A stretch of 41,521 nucleotides of DNA, taken from NCBI GenBank assembly GCA_964632995.1, contig CAZWDL010000064.1, forward strand, positions 1 to 41,521. Reading direction: 5' to 3'. This document shows positions 17,499-25,716 of this stretch, piece by piece. The position numbers and the translations under genes are program-made. Source of the DNA: CAZWDL01 sp964632995 (lineage in GTDB: Bacteria; Bacteroidota; Bacteroidia; Chitinophagales; Saprospiraceae). How positions within the stretch are numbered: the stretch's first letter is position 1; every line of letters begins with the position of its first letter. Under the pieces are notes generated by a model. The model saw only the letters and a program-made list of their open reading frames with translations. It searched no databases and was not told the DNA's origin.

Positions 17499-18899
17499 AT
17501 GTCAGAACAAAGTAAAGGATTCGTCACCGAGCAACCTGGGCAGCGTGGAAAAGGGTATTATCCCAAGGGAGACCATTACCTGTTCGTCGTCGGTATCGAC
17601 GAGTATCAGCAGCTGCCAAAGCTATACAACGCAGTCAAAGACGCCGAGGACATCATCGAGGAGTTGACTGGCAGGTATCAGTTTTCCAAAAACCATTTGG
17701 TAACGCTATTCAATGAGGAAGCCACCCAAAGCGAAATCATCCGGCAGTTGAGAACTTTAGCGGAGACAATAGGGGAGGACGATACCCTGCTTGTTTATTT
17801 CTCCGGCCACGGGGAGTTTGATAAAGTCATTGATACGGGCTATTGGATTCCCGTCGACGGCCGCCGCGGGGAAATCGGTACTTTTCTTTCCTTTGACATG
17901 GTCACCAAATTCGTCAAGGTCATCCATTCGCACCACACCTTTATCATCGCCGATTCCTGTTATTCCGGAGCTATCTTTACCGATCGCAAGGCGGGCGACG
18001 CCCTGGATCACCTGGAGAGCCTGCCTTCCCGCTGGGTGCTTACCGCCGGCCGCAACGAGGTGGTGTCCGACGGGCAACAGGGGGCCAACAGCCCATTCGC
18101 CGATGCGGTTTTATTTCGCTTGCGCAAAAATGAAGAGCCGCGCCTGCCGGTGTCCAATTTCTGCAATTTCATCATTCAGGATGTACGCAACAACGCCCAG
18201 CAACTGCCGCGCGGCGCTTCCATGCACGGGGTAGGCGACCGCGGGGGAGAATTTATGTTCCGCCTGAAGGATTACGTCAAGCAGCCCTTCGAGGAAAAAC
18301 TGCCCGAAAAAGTTACCCAAAAAGAATCGGGGCCGAAGCGTAACGATGAGCGCGAAAGACCGCCGGCGCCACCCCCCAAACCCAAGGTGCCGGACACCTT
18401 CGAGTCCGTTCCCGCCCTGAAGGCCATGCTCAAACAGCTGGTCTCCGCTCACGACTTTGAGGAGGTATTCGAACTTTTTAACCGCTCGGTCAGCAGCTCC
18501 GCTTCCATCTATAATGACCTGATCCTGCAACAGGGACAGTACAACGGCCTGAAACGCAGCCAGGCTCAGCAAGTCATCTCGCCGGAGAACCTCAACATCT
18601 CCAAAAACCGCATCATGAACGCACTGCTCTACTATATTGATGAACTGGAGGAGCAGGATATCAAATCCGGGATCATCGGTTCACCCAAACCGGTGGACGG
18701 CGTTTCCACCCTCTCCGAACTGGACCAGCTGCAACGCCAGGGACTGGAAAATCAGGCCAAAATACTGCAGAAAAAACTCAACTACCTACGCGCTGAACTC
18801 GGCAAACTGTCCGATCCGAACCAGAAGTATTCCGTAGAGGTGCAGATCGAAGAGGCACAGCAGCAGCTGCAGGAGATTAAGGTGAAGCTGGGTGCTTGA
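17499..18899 (+). CDS. Caspase-like protease (peptidase C14) with C-terminal effector-associated domain
   Basis: This 466-residue cytoplasmic protein has a caspase fold at about 26-255. It starts with YLFVVGIDEYQQLPKLYNAVKDA and has the catalytic His in LVYFSGHGEFD (His104) and the catalytic Cys in FIIADSCYSGA (Cys154), in the usual spacing. A proline/lysine-rich linker follows (265-300). A helical domain at about 302-385 (VPALKAMLKQLVSAHDFEEVFELF, NDLILQQGQYNGLKRSQAQQ, KNRIMNALLYYIDEL) matches effector-associated domain 11. The C-terminus (405-465) is a coiled coil. The frame opens 87 codons earlier inside the hydrolase gene, but ATG 17499 has the promoter box and begins the conserved part. 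Known of the family: EADs are adaptor domains that couple effectors to sensors in bacterial conflict systems. No partner with a second EAD is adjacent. Confidence 0.9.
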   Translation: MSEQSKGFVTEQPGQRGKGYYPKGDHYLFVVGIDEYQQLPKLYNAVKDAEDIIEELTGRYQFSKNHLVTLFNEEATQSEIIRQLRTLAETIGEDDTLLVYFSGHGEFDKVIDTGYWIPVDGRRGEIGTFLSFDMVTKFVKVIHSHHTFIIADSCYSGAIFTDRKAGDALDHLESLPSRWVLTAGRNEVVSDGQQGANSPFADAVLFRLRKNEEPRLPVSNFCNFIIQDVRNNAQQLPRGASMHGVGDRGGEFMFRLKDYVKQPFEEKLPEKVTQKESGPKRNDERERPPAPPPKPKVPDTFESVPALKAMLKQLVSAHDFEEVFELFNRSVSSSASIYNDLILQQGQYNGLKRSQAQQVISPENLNISKNRIMNALLYYIDELEEQDIKSGIIGSPKPVDGVSTLSELDQLQRQGLENQAKILQKKLNYLRAELGKLSDPNQKYSVEVQIEEAQQQLQEIKVKLGA

Positions 18900-19232
18900 T
18901 GCTTGATGCTGGATGGCGCTAGCCTGGAATATTCCCTGGATAAGCCCAGCTAAGCCTCTTCCCACTTCTCGGAGCGAAGCGAAGAGCCGTATGGCCCACT
19001 TCGATTTGGGTGCTGGATGCTGGGCTTGGCTATACAGAGGAACGGTAACTTTTGAACCTAAAACGCAATCTCCACCCACCACGCATGTTACTTTTCCACA
19101 TCTTATCGTTATAGTATCAGTAACAGCCAATTGTTTCGGAAAATCGGTCTGGTCATCCGGAGGTCAGGGCCTTTTCTTTTTTCCATCTTTTGGTTTGAGT
19201 TCGTCATTTTTTCACCCTAAAACCCCCATTTC
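18900..19232. other. Intergenic region with TGCTGGATGCT-type short repeats
   Basis: This 333-bp spacer begins with short tandem units of the form GCTTGATGCTGGATG (18891-18916, overlapping the caspase stop). A further TGCTGGATGCTGGG lies at 19009-19024, with AGCGAAGAGCCG in between. The same words recur at 24943-25080. The remainder must hold the promoter of the OmpA-domain gene, but no clear -7/-33 pair is visible. Confidence 0.45.
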
Positions 19233-20996
19233 ATGAAGTATCCCTCTTTTTTCGTGGCGCTTTTTTTGTTCATCGCTTCACTTGGCGCCCAGCAACAGAC
19301 GACGCACACCGTATTTTTTGAATTTGACAAAGATGAGTTGACGCCACAGGCCCGCGAGGCCCTGGAATATCTGTCGGCTGACCTGGCGACGGCGCCGGAG
19401 TATCGGGTGGAGATAGAAGCGCATACCGATGACCGAGGCGCCGACCGCTATAACCGCGACCTGGCCCGGCGCCGTGCCGATGCCGTACTGGCTTTTCTGG
19501 CCGAAAGAGATATCCTCGTCGGACGCACGACGGTCCGCAATTTTGGCGAAAGCCGTCCCGCTTATGCTAACGACGATGAGCAAAGCCGCCAGCTCAACCG
19601 CCGGGTGGATGTGCTGGTCACCCGTTGGACCTACAGCTCCGTAGACGAGCTGTTCAGCCGGATCGAAGGCGAATCCACGCAATACTTCACCATCGATCCT
19701 GCCCGGAACATCCGCATCGTCGGACGAAAGGGCAGCAGCCTTTGGATTCCTGCCGGCAGCCTGCTGCTGCCCGATGGAAGCAGGCCGGAAGGGGAGGTGC
19801 AAGTAAGTTTGGAGGAAGCCTATTCCATGGACGATATGCTGCTCAAGGGACTACACACCAGCGCCGGGGAGCAGCTGCTCGAAACCGGGGGCATGATCCG
19901 TGTGGAAGCTAAGGCCGGCGGCCGGCCCCTGCAGCTGCGCGAAGGCGCTGCGCTTACCGTCGGTATGCCGGCAACAGCGTTGCAGGAGGGCATGGAACTC
20001 TTCAACGGCGTGACTGATACTGAAGGCCGGCTTGCCGATTGGCAACCCACCGGGCAAAACTTTTCGGCAGAACTGTCAGGAACGCTCGACCTGCCGCCGG
20101 CGCCTTTACAGCCGAGCATGCAGTTTGTTTCGCTCGCTTACCGCCCAAACCTGGAAGGAGAACCACGGGAGCCCGCCCAGCCGCAAAGGCCCTTTAAACC
20201 GCATGAACCGCGCAGAGAAAGCTTTCAGTATGATCCCGGCTTCTTTAAGCGCCTCTTTAACGGCAAAGAGAAAATAGAAGCCCGTGAGGAAGCAGACTAC
20301 CAGCAGGCACTCACGGAGTATGAGCAGAAGCTGCTTCGTTATAAGGAAAGAAAGATCGCCCACCAGAAAGAACTGGAAGCGTATCAGAAAGCTTACGATG
20401 CTTACGAAGAAGCTTATGCTGCCTGGAAAGAAGGCCTGGAGGAAAAACGGAAGAACTGGCGCAAGAGCCCGGCTTACCAGACCTTTCGCGAGAAAAGACA
20501 AAAGGAATACGAGGCACAAATGGAGATCTGGCGGGAAAAGCGCGCCGACTGGGAAGCGGAATGCGCGGGCCGGCTCCGTGAGTTCGAAGAGCAGTACGAT
20601 GCCGTAGGGAACCTCGATGCCGCTTCCGTCCGCAATTACTTCTACCAGGTAAATACACTGGGCTGGATCAACTGCGACCGCTTCTACGACGTGCCGGAAG
20701 AGGAACGAATGCCGCTGGTGATTCAGGATGTGGATGACACCGAGGAGCGCATATATGTCGTCTTCGAATCCCTCAATTCCATCGTCAGCACCTACAAGCG
20801 TGATCAACAGTACCGTACCCAGGGCCTGCCGAAAGACGCCAAGGTCAAGGTCATCGGCATCAAGGTAGCCGACGGCCGCCCGCAACTGGCGCTCACGGAA
20901 ATGCTGGTTGCAGAATCCGGCGATAAGCCGCTGGCGCTGAACTACGCGGCCTGTAAATTGAGCGATATCCGCCAGGCTCTGTCACAACTGAACTGA
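19233..20996 (+). CDS. OmpA-domain protein with N-terminal peptidoglycan-binding domain and charged helical region
   Basis: This 587-residue protein has a signal peptide (cleavage after ASLGA). The OmpA C-terminal-type peptidoglycan-binding domain follows immediately (about 22-132): HTVFFEFDKDELTPQAREALE, VEIEAHTDDRGADRYNRDLARRRADAV, NRRVDVLV. The key Asp and Arg that hold diaminopimelate are kept. Normally this domain sits at the C-terminus. A beta-rich region follows (about 135-300), then a long, highly charged Lys/Glu/Tyr helical stretch (about 330-465), and a final globular part (470-587). No beta-barrel precedes the OmpA domain, so it is probably a periplasmic cell-wall-bound protein. 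A strong hairpin terminator follows. Confidence 0.82.
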   Translation: MKYPSFFVALFLFIASLGAQQQTTHTVFFEFDKDELTPQAREALEYLSADLATAPEYRVEIEAHTDDRGADRYNRDLARRRADAVLAFLAERDILVGRTTVRNFGESRPAYANDDEQSRQLNRRVDVLVTRWTYSSVDELFSRIEGESTQYFTIDPARNIRIVGRKGSSLWIPAGSLLLPDGSRPEGEVQVSLEEAYSMDDMLLKGLHTSAGEQLLETGGMIRVEAKAGGRPLQLREGAALTVGMPATALQEGMELFNGVTDTEGRLADWQPTGQNFSAELSGTLDLPPAPLQPSMQFVSLAYRPNLEGEPREPAQPQRPFKPHEPRRESFQYDPGFFKRLFNGKEKIEAREEADYQQALTEYEQKLLRYKERKIAHQKELEAYQKAYDAYEEAYAAWKEGLEEKRKNWRKSPAYQTFREKRQKEYEAQMEIWREKRADWEAECAGRLREFEEQYDAVGNLDAASVRNYFYQVNTLGWINCDRFYDVPEEERMPLVIQDVDDTEERIYVVFESLNSIVSTYKRDQQYRTQGLPKDAKVKVIGIKVADGRPQLALTEMLVAESGDKPLALNYAACKLSDIRQALSQLN

Positions 20997-21040
20997 GCAC
21001 AAAGGCGTACTGATTACCCATAAGTTGGTTTGGGCCCACT

Positions 21041-21074
21041 TTTTCCCCGCCCTCGTTCTTTGGGGCGGGGAAAA
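21041..21074. terminator. Bidirectional hairpin terminator
   Basis: TTTTCCCCGCCC (21041-21052) pairs perfectly with GGGCGGGGAAAA (21063-21074) around a 10-nt loop. The T-run and A-run on the two arms allow it to work in both directions, fitting its place between convergent genes. Confidence 0.65.
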
Positions 21075-21208
21075 CAGAAGAACCGATGCAGTCAGCCCTA
21101 ACAAAGATATGGGTAGTCGATACGTACAAACGCCTCGGAAGACTTAAGATTTTAGATTTTTTGGAGTTACTATTCACTATCCCGGCTTCGCCGGCAAAGT
21201 TTCTTGGA

Positions 21209-21269
21209 GCCACAGATTACACGGATTTTTCAAGGGTTTCTGAAATTGAAAATCTGTGTGATCCGTGGC
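21209..21269. repeat. Imperfect palindrome (CCACAGATTACAC...ATCCGTGG type)
   Basis: The left arm GCCACAGATTACACGGATTTT (21209-21229, 21 bases) pairs with the right arm at 21249-21269 over 21 positions with three mismatches. Dispersed intergenic palindromes of this type are familiar from many Bacteroidota genomes. Whether it moves or is only transcribed as a hairpin cannot be told here. Confidence 0.5.
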
Positions 21270-21390
21270 AAAAAAAGATATCGTCTCGCAGCGACGATGA
21301 ATAGTTACTTTTTTTGGAAAAAATAGTTGAATCTACTGTTGGTCGAGTGTCCGCCCAAGCATGGGCGGATAAATCTCCGGCCTCCACCGG

Positions 21391-22116
21391 TCAGGCTACG
21401 ATTATCCCTTCCTCAATCTTTTCCACCAGCTCGTCGAGGTTCCAGGCGTCCTCGATGGAGAAGTCGCCGATTTTGTTGCGGCGCAGGGCGGAGAGGTAGG
21501 CGCCGCTATCCAGGGCTTTACCAAAGTCGTAGGCCAGGGAGCGAATGTAGGTGCCTTTGCTGCAGTGCACGCGAAAGTCGAGCTCCGGTATTTCGAAGCG
21601 AGTGATATCGAAGGAATAAATATGGACCTGCCGCGGTTCCACCTCTACGGTTTCTCCCCGGCGGGCTCTTTTGTACAGCGGTTGTCCGTCGACTTTAATG
21701 GCGGAAAACATGGGTGGCACCTGCTCGATCTCGCCCAGAAACCGGCGGCGGATTTGCTCTACCGATTCAGGCGTGATGTGATCGGTAGGAAAGCGTTCTT
21801 CGATTTTCGTCTCGGCGTCGAAAGAAGGAGTGGTGGCGCCGAGCATCATGGTGCCGGTGTACACTTTGTCGAGCCCTTGAAACTGCGCCAGTTTTTTAGT
21901 GAACTTACCGGTACAGATAAGGAGCAGACCGGTAGCCATGGGGTCGAGTGTGCCGGCGTGACCGACTTTAATCTTTTTAACGCCCAGTCGCCATTTGAGC
22001 TTATACCGTATTTTATTGACCACGTCAAAGGAAGTCCATCCCTTGGGTTTGTCGACCAGCAGGGTGGCGCCGGCGCGAAAATCGTACTTGGGGAGCGGAT
22101 GATCGTCTGGATTCAT
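21391..22116 (-). CDS. truB: tRNA pseudouridine(55) synthase TruB
   Basis: TruB converts U55 in the T-loop of tRNAs to pseudouridine. The conserved start of the fold is GATLLVDKPKGWTSFDVVNKIR, and the catalytic motif is GHAGTLDPMATG with Asp58. Later family blocks are FLGEIEQVPPMFSAIKVDGQPLYKRARRGE and VHCSKGTYIRSLAYDFG. The frame opens at 22167, inside uppP, but ATG 22116 (MNPDDHPLPKYDF...) gives a normal 241-residue enzyme and places it 22 bp after the uppP stop. It is the last gene of the ftsX-DUF3098-uppP-truB run, an order common in Bacteroidota. Confidence 0.95.
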   Translation of the reverse strand: MNPDDHPLPKYDFRAGATLLVDKPKGWTSFDVVNKIRYKLKWRLGVKKIKVGHAGTLDPMATGLLLICTGKFTKKLAQFQGLDKVYTGTMMLGATTPSFDAETKIEERFPTDHITPESVEQIRRRFLGEIEQVPPMFSAIKVDGQPLYKRARRGETVEVEPRQVHIYSFDITRFEIPELDFRVHCSKGTYIRSLAYDFGKALDSGAYLSALRRNKIGDFSIEDAWNLDELVEKIEEGIIVA

Positions 22117-22138
22117 CAAAGCATTTTTTCTGGATGCC

Positions 22139-22936
22139 TCAGGCCAGGAGGTAAGCGCTGATGGCAATTGTCGCTACGATAAAACAATATATGGAAAAAT
22201 AGGTCAGTTTGCTATCCTTCACCAGGCGGATCATCCAGATGCAGGCCAGCGTGCCGGTGATAAAGGCGGCGATAAATCCTATCGTCAGGGCAGTGAGGTT
22301 GGCCTGACTCTGGAAGAGCTCCCCCGACAGCATATCCTTGGCCATTTTGCCCAGAATGAGCGGCACGACCATGAGAAAGGAAAAGCGGGCGGAGCGTTCC
22401 CGGTCGACCCCCAGCAGGACGGCAGAGGAGATGGTGGCACCGGAACGGCTGATGCCCGGCAGGATGGCAATTGCCTGGGACAGACCGATGATGAGGGCGT
22501 CCCAGTAGCCTACCACCTTGTCGGTGCGCCGGGCGCGATCGGCCAGATACAGCAGTAAACCCGTGATGAACAACATAAAACCTACCAGCAGGATCTGCCG
22601 GTTGAACAGCATTTCTATTTGATCTTCGAAGAGCAGGCCGATAAGCGTCGCCGGCACCATCGACACGATAATTTTGACGGAAAACTGTGTTTCTTCGTTC
22701 CACCGGAACTGGAAAAGGCCCCGGAAAACATCGGCTACCTCTTTGCGGAAAACCAGCAGGGTAGCCAGGGCGGTGGCCGCGTGTAGTGTAACGGTCATCA
22801 GGAGACTCTCCTCCGCCAGGCTGGTATCGCCAAGCAGGTATTTAGCCAGCTCCAGGTGCCCGCTGCTGCTGACGGGCAAAAACTCTGTCAATCCCTGAAC
22901 GACGCCCAGCACGATCGCTCGAATGATCTCTTCCAT
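22139..22936 (-). CDS. uppP: Undecaprenyl-diphosphatase UppP (BacA)
   Basis: This 265-residue inner-membrane enzyme dephosphorylates undecaprenyl diphosphate to recycle the lipid carrier for peptidoglycan and surface polysaccharides. High activity also gives bacitracin resistance. The two signature motifs are present: GLTEFLPVSSSGHLELAKYL (about 16-35, with catalytic Glu and Ser) and ILPGISRSGATISSAVLLG (about 156-174, with the Arg). Around eight hydrophobic segments are visible. It lies between DUF3098 (14 bp) and truB (22 bp), consistent with one operon. The same carrier would serve the flippase/glycosyltransferase locus at 6-12 kb. Confidence 0.96.
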   Translation of the reverse strand: MEEIIRAIVLGVVQGLTEFLPVSSSGHLELAKYLLGDTSLAEESLLMTVTLHAATALATLLVFRKEVADVFRGLFQFRWNEETQFSVKIIVSMVPATLIGLLFEDQIEMLFNRQILLVGFMLFITGLLLYLADRARRTDKVVGYWDALIIGLSQAIAILPGISRSGATISSAVLLGVDRERSARFSFLMVVPLILGKMAKDMLSGELFQSQANLTALTIGFIAAFITGTLACIWMIRLVKDSKLTYFSIYCFIVATIAISAYLLA

Positions 22937-22949
22937 TTGTTATTTGTGT

Positions 22950-23315
22950 CTATTCGGATTCCGTTTCGGATTCAGGCTGGGGGCGTTTAAAGATAGCGAC
23001 AATTTCCACGACCAGTCCGGCGAGGATCAGCAGTGGGGCCAGGGTAATGCGGGTAAAGCTGTAGATACGATCGGGTTCCCACACATTGGGATCGGGCATT
23101 CCACCACCGGCCATCAGCAGCATCCCGAGTAAGATCAGGCCGAAGCCGGCCGCCATGAGAATATAGTTCTGACGGCCGAAAATGAGCTCCATATGTGGCT
23201 TGTCAGAGCGACCGCGGGAACTGCAGGCCTTGCGGCGGCGTTTCTGTTCCGGCGCTTTACTCTTTTTCTTACTGGTTGTAACAACTACTTTTTTCTTCTT
23301 ATTTGGTTTGCTCAT
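22950..23315 (-). CDS. DUF3098 small membrane protein
   Basis: This 121-residue protein has a strongly basic, Lys-rich N-terminal tail (residues 1-40), then two transmembrane helices: YILMAAGFGLILLGMLLMAG (about 52-71) and LAPLLILAGLVVEIVAIF (about 94-111). The motif FGRQNYILMAAG followed by DPNVWEPDRIYSFTRITLAP is characteristic of DUF3098. The family has no known function but is regularly placed between ftsX and uppP in Bacteroidota, which suggests a role in envelope growth or division. It lies 23 bp after ftsX. Confidence 0.9.
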   Translation of the reverse strand: MSKPNKKKKVVVTTSKKKSKAPEQKRRRKACSSRGRSDKPHMELIFGRQNYILMAAGFGLILLGMLLMAGGGMPDPNVWEPDRIYSFTRITLAPLLILAGLVVEIVAIFKRPQPESETESE

Positions 23316-23338
23316 GTTTCTTCTTTCCTATGCTTTGT

Positions 23339-24217
23339 TCAATACAGGTCATTTACCCGCATCTTTAAATATTTATTGACGACGTAGTAGGTGCTCGCCG
23401 TCGTTATCACTATTCCGAGGATCAGCAGCCCGCCGAAAAGCATCAGCAGTTGGTAGGGAGCCTGCATGACATTGAGTTCGGGCAGGTCTCGCTGCGCCCA
23501 GTACAAAAGCCCAGTCAAGGCGGTAATCGCGAGCAGTCCGCTGACCAGCCCCTGCCCTACAGCCCGCCAGAGATAGGGCCGGCTGATAAAGGACCAGGAA
23601 GCACCGACCAGCTCCATGTTTTTAATCAGAAAACGATTGGAGTACAGAGCCAGGCGAATCGTATTGTGGATTAGCGTCACCGCCACCAGAATAAAAAAGA
23701 GCCCGATACCCAGGGCAATATAGCCGATGCGGCTAACATTACGGGCGATATCATCCACCAGGCTTTCCTGGTAGAAAACGTCATTGATGTAGCTGCGTTC
23801 GAGAAGGGCCAAGCGGATGCCGGAAAGGCTGTCGCGCTCCATGTACCTGGCTTTTACATTGAAGGTGATGACGTCGTAAAACGGATTGGGCAAATCCAGT
23901 TTCAGAAAGTCTTCCCCGAAATCCTCCCGCATAAGCTCGGCGGCCTGCTCCCGGCTGATGAACTCAACGGAGCCTTCCTTGATATAGGGGCTTTTATTGA
24001 GTCTTTCCTGCAGGACCGCAATATCCTCCCGCGGCGTGCCTTCCTGCAGCTCAACCAGCAAATTGACCCGCTCTTTAAAAACCGTGATCAGGCGCTGCGC
24101 CTGTAAAAGGATTAAACCGAAGAAGCCGAGCAGAAAAAGGACCATCGCTACACTTACAATGGCGTAGAGGTAGTTAGGTCTCGTTTTCTTTCTGTGATTG
24201 TCTGCAAGTTCGGCCAT
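23339..24217 (-). CDS. ftsX: Cell division protein FtsX
   Basis: This 292-residue permease-like subunit of the FtsEX complex would, together with the ATPase FtsE, transmit ATP-driven signals to peptidoglycan hydrolases at the division site. The topology is typical: TM1 (about 15-38), an extracellular domain (40-165: NLLVELQEGTPREDIAVLQE, YIKEGSVEFISREQAAELM), then three helices (about 170-200, 218-245, 258-282) with the FtsX core motifs NTIRLALYSNRFLIKNMELVGAS and FI-x-RPY. FtsE is not in the window, as often in Bacteroidota where the two genes are apart. It is first gene of the minus-strand operon. Confidence 0.93.
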   Translation of the reverse strand: MAELADNHRKKTRPNYLYAIVSVAMVLFLLGFFGLILLQAQRLITVFKERVNLLVELQEGTPREDIAVLQERLNKSPYIKEGSVEFISREQAAELMREDFGEDFLKLDLPNPFYDVITFNVKARYMERDSLSGIRLALLERSYINDVFYQESLVDDIARNVSRIGYIALGIGLFFILVAVTLIHNTIRLALYSNRFLIKNMELVGASWSFISRPYLWRAVGQGLVSGLLAITALTGLLYWAQRDLPELNVMQAPYQLLMLFGGLLILGIVITTASTYYVVNKYLKMRVNDLY

Positions 24218-24272
24218 CCCTTGTTGATTCAGCGGCTGAGGCAGTATCCGCAGGCGCTTTTTATACGATGCG

Positions 24273-24280
24273 CAAAATTA
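24273..24280 (-). promoter_or_regulatory. Possible -7 box for the ftsX operon
   Basis: The minus strand reads TAATTTTG, matching TAnnTTTG, 55 bp before the ftsX start. A TTG at the normal -33 distance was not found. Confidence 0.35.
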
Positions 24281-24311
24281 TAAAATATTAAGTTAGGGTT
24301 TTTTATCTCAG

Positions 24312-24342
24312 TTGCAAAAGTTTTGGGTATTTCCTACCTTTT
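24312..24342 (+). promoter_or_regulatory. Possible promoter of the secreted beta-sandwich gene
   Basis: TTG at 24312-24314 and TACCTTTT at 24335-24342 (one mismatch to TAnnTTTG) are 20 bp apart, the usual spacing in Bacteroidota. ATG 24358 follows 15 bp later. Confidence 0.35.
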
Positions 24343-24357
24343 CCACAAATTCTAGCC

Positions 24358-24960
24358 ATGGCGTTACGCAAATTACTGCTACCGGTCCTGTTCTCAATAC
24401 TCGGGGTGATCAGTTCCCCGGCACAGATACATCTGACCAACGCTTCTTTCGAAGGAGAACCGCAGGACGCTACCGTCCCCATCGGCTGGTTACCCTGTGA
24501 GCAAGGAACTACCCCCGATATTCTCCCCGGCCCCTGGGGCGTATACACGGAAGCCTCGGATGGGGAAACCTTCATGGGGCTGATCACCAGGGAGGACGGA
24601 ACCTGGGAGAGCATCTGCCAGCGGCTCAGCCAAAGCCTGATCACAAAGGAGTGCTACACCTTTACGCTCGACCTCGCCCACTCGCGCACCTACGCCGGCT
24701 ACGACGGCGCCGTCAAACTACGCATCTGGGGCGGTCTGCAAAAATGCGGCAAAAATCAACTGCTCCTGGAAACGGATCTTATCGATCATAGCGAATGGGA
24801 AACGTATGAAGCCTCCTTCACCGCCAAACTACCCATCAATTACCTGCTCATCGAAGCCTTTTACAGCGAGGGAAGCTTATCCCACCGCGGCAATGTACTC
24901 GTCGATAATATCAGTCCGATTAAAAAATGTATCCGGGCGAGTCTGGATGCTGGGTACTAG
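24358..24960 (+). CDS. Secreted carbohydrate-binding-like beta-sandwich protein
   Basis: This 200-residue protein has a signal peptide (cleavage after ISSPAQ), followed by a single jelly-roll-like domain. The domain opens with IHLTNASFEGEPQDATVPIGW, the typical first strand of CBM4/9-like or discoidin-like domains. It has a central CQRLSQSLITKECYTFTLDLAHS and closes with RGNVLVDNISPIKKC, the usual last strand. Paired Cys residues suggest disulfides. There is no T9SS sorting domain, so it is probably periplasmic, or it lost its C-terminus: the last residues (SLDAGY) are encoded by the short intergenic repeat GTCTGGATGCTGGGTAC, which runs over the stop. Confidence 0.72.
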   Translation: MALRKLLLPVLFSILGVISSPAQIHLTNASFEGEPQDATVPIGWLPCEQGTTPDILPGPWGVYTEASDGETFMGLITREDGTWESICQRLSQSLITKECYTFTLDLAHSRTYAGYDGAVKLRIWGGLQKCGKNQLLLETDLIDHSEWETYEASFTAKLPINYLLIEAFYSEGSLSHRGNVLVDNISPIKKCIRASLDAGY

Positions 24961-24969
24961 ATGCTGGAT
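24943..24969. repeat. Short TGCTGGATGCT-type repeat over a gene end
   Basis: Units of the form CTGGATGCTGGGTACTAGAT overlap the stop codon of the preceding gene. Words of the same kind occur at 18891-18916 and 19009-19024, again next to a gene end. Both places also carry AGCGAAGAGCCG nearby. The rest of the 229-bp spacer, up to 25189, shows nothing further that I can name. Confidence 0.4.
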
Positions 24970-25189
24970 AGGCTGCTCGGGCGGGCTTTGGTAAGCAGCA
25001 GGCATGGTTTCGTCCCGAACAGCTGGTCTTTATCCGGCGAAAGCACTGCTGAGCAGCCAACAGCGAAGAGCCGCTTTGACCCGTAAGGCTTCGGCAACCG
25101 GGGGGCGCTTTGCACCGCCGGGCTAAGCCCCTTCCGAACCCAACTTCCTTCGTCGGTACCGGGCTCGGGAAAAAATGCCGGACTATGGA

Positions 25190-25609
25190 TTATTGCTGTT
25201 CGATCATCCGCTTGGCGTCCTTCATCAGGTTTTCGAATTCTCTTTTGAGTGTTTTCTTCTCCTCTTCCGATAGCTGGCCCGCTTTATCGTTGATCTGTTC
25301 CTGAATATCTTCGCGGCGTTTTTCCAGCGAATCTACCTGATCGGAGAGGGCCTGATCATCAATCTCCTGTGCTCTCCCTTTAATCTTTTCGAAGGTGTCT
25401 TTAACTTTAGCAAGGGCCTCATCGTATTTACCCTCATCGAATTTTTCCTTTTCGGATTTCAGCAAATCCCAGGAGGCGGCGACAAGGTCTTTGGCTTTAC
25501 TGACGATTTGCTCAGAGCTCTCTTTTTCCGACGGGGTGCCGAAAAAATAATTGTAGGCGATAATGCCGACGACGAGTATCAATCCCAGTTTGATTACGGA
25601 TCGTATCAT
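25190..25609 (-). CDS. Membrane-anchored coiled-coil protein of unknown function
   Basis: This 139-residue protein has one N-terminal transmembrane helix (SVIKLGLILVVGIIAYNYFFG, about 4-24). It continues in a long, highly charged helical region rich in Lys, Glu and Asp with heptad-like spacing (about 30-139), so a rod or coiled coil exposed on the periplasmic side is likely. No enzyme motif or known family is recognised. A -7 box TATATTTG lies upstream on the same strand (25635-25642). It stands alone, upstream of and divergent from leuS. Confidence 0.75.
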   Translation of the reverse strand: MIRSVIKLGLILVVGIIAYNYFFGTPSEKESSEQIVSKAKDLVAASWDLLKSEKEKFDEGKYDEALAKVKDTFEKIKGRAQEIDDQALSDQVDSLEKRREDIQEQINDKAGQLSEEEKKTLKREFENLMKDAKRMIEQQ

Positions 25610-25634
25610 GGTTCACCGGTTTTGTTTAATGAGG

Positions 25635-25642
25635 CAAATATA
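25635..25642 (-). promoter_or_regulatory. -7 promoter box of the coiled-coil protein gene
   Basis: The minus strand reads TATATTTG, an exact match to TAnnTTTG, 25 bp before the ATG at 25609. No -33 TTG at the right distance. Confidence 0.4.
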
Positions 25643-25716
25643 GCGAATTATGAAGCAGTACGCGCGCATTCATTCGACCATCCACCGCAACCGGGAGACG
25701 AAAAATGTATCGTGGA

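Larger units (their letters stand above)
20997..21390. other. Intergenic region between convergent genes with palindromes
   Basis: This 394-bp spacer between the OmpA-domain gene and truB contains the word TGATTACCCATAAGTT (21011-21026, repeated at the right end of the window), a strong bidirectional hairpin (21041-21074) and a large imperfect palindrome (21209-21269). I see no ORF or RNA gene worth calling. Confidence 0.5.
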
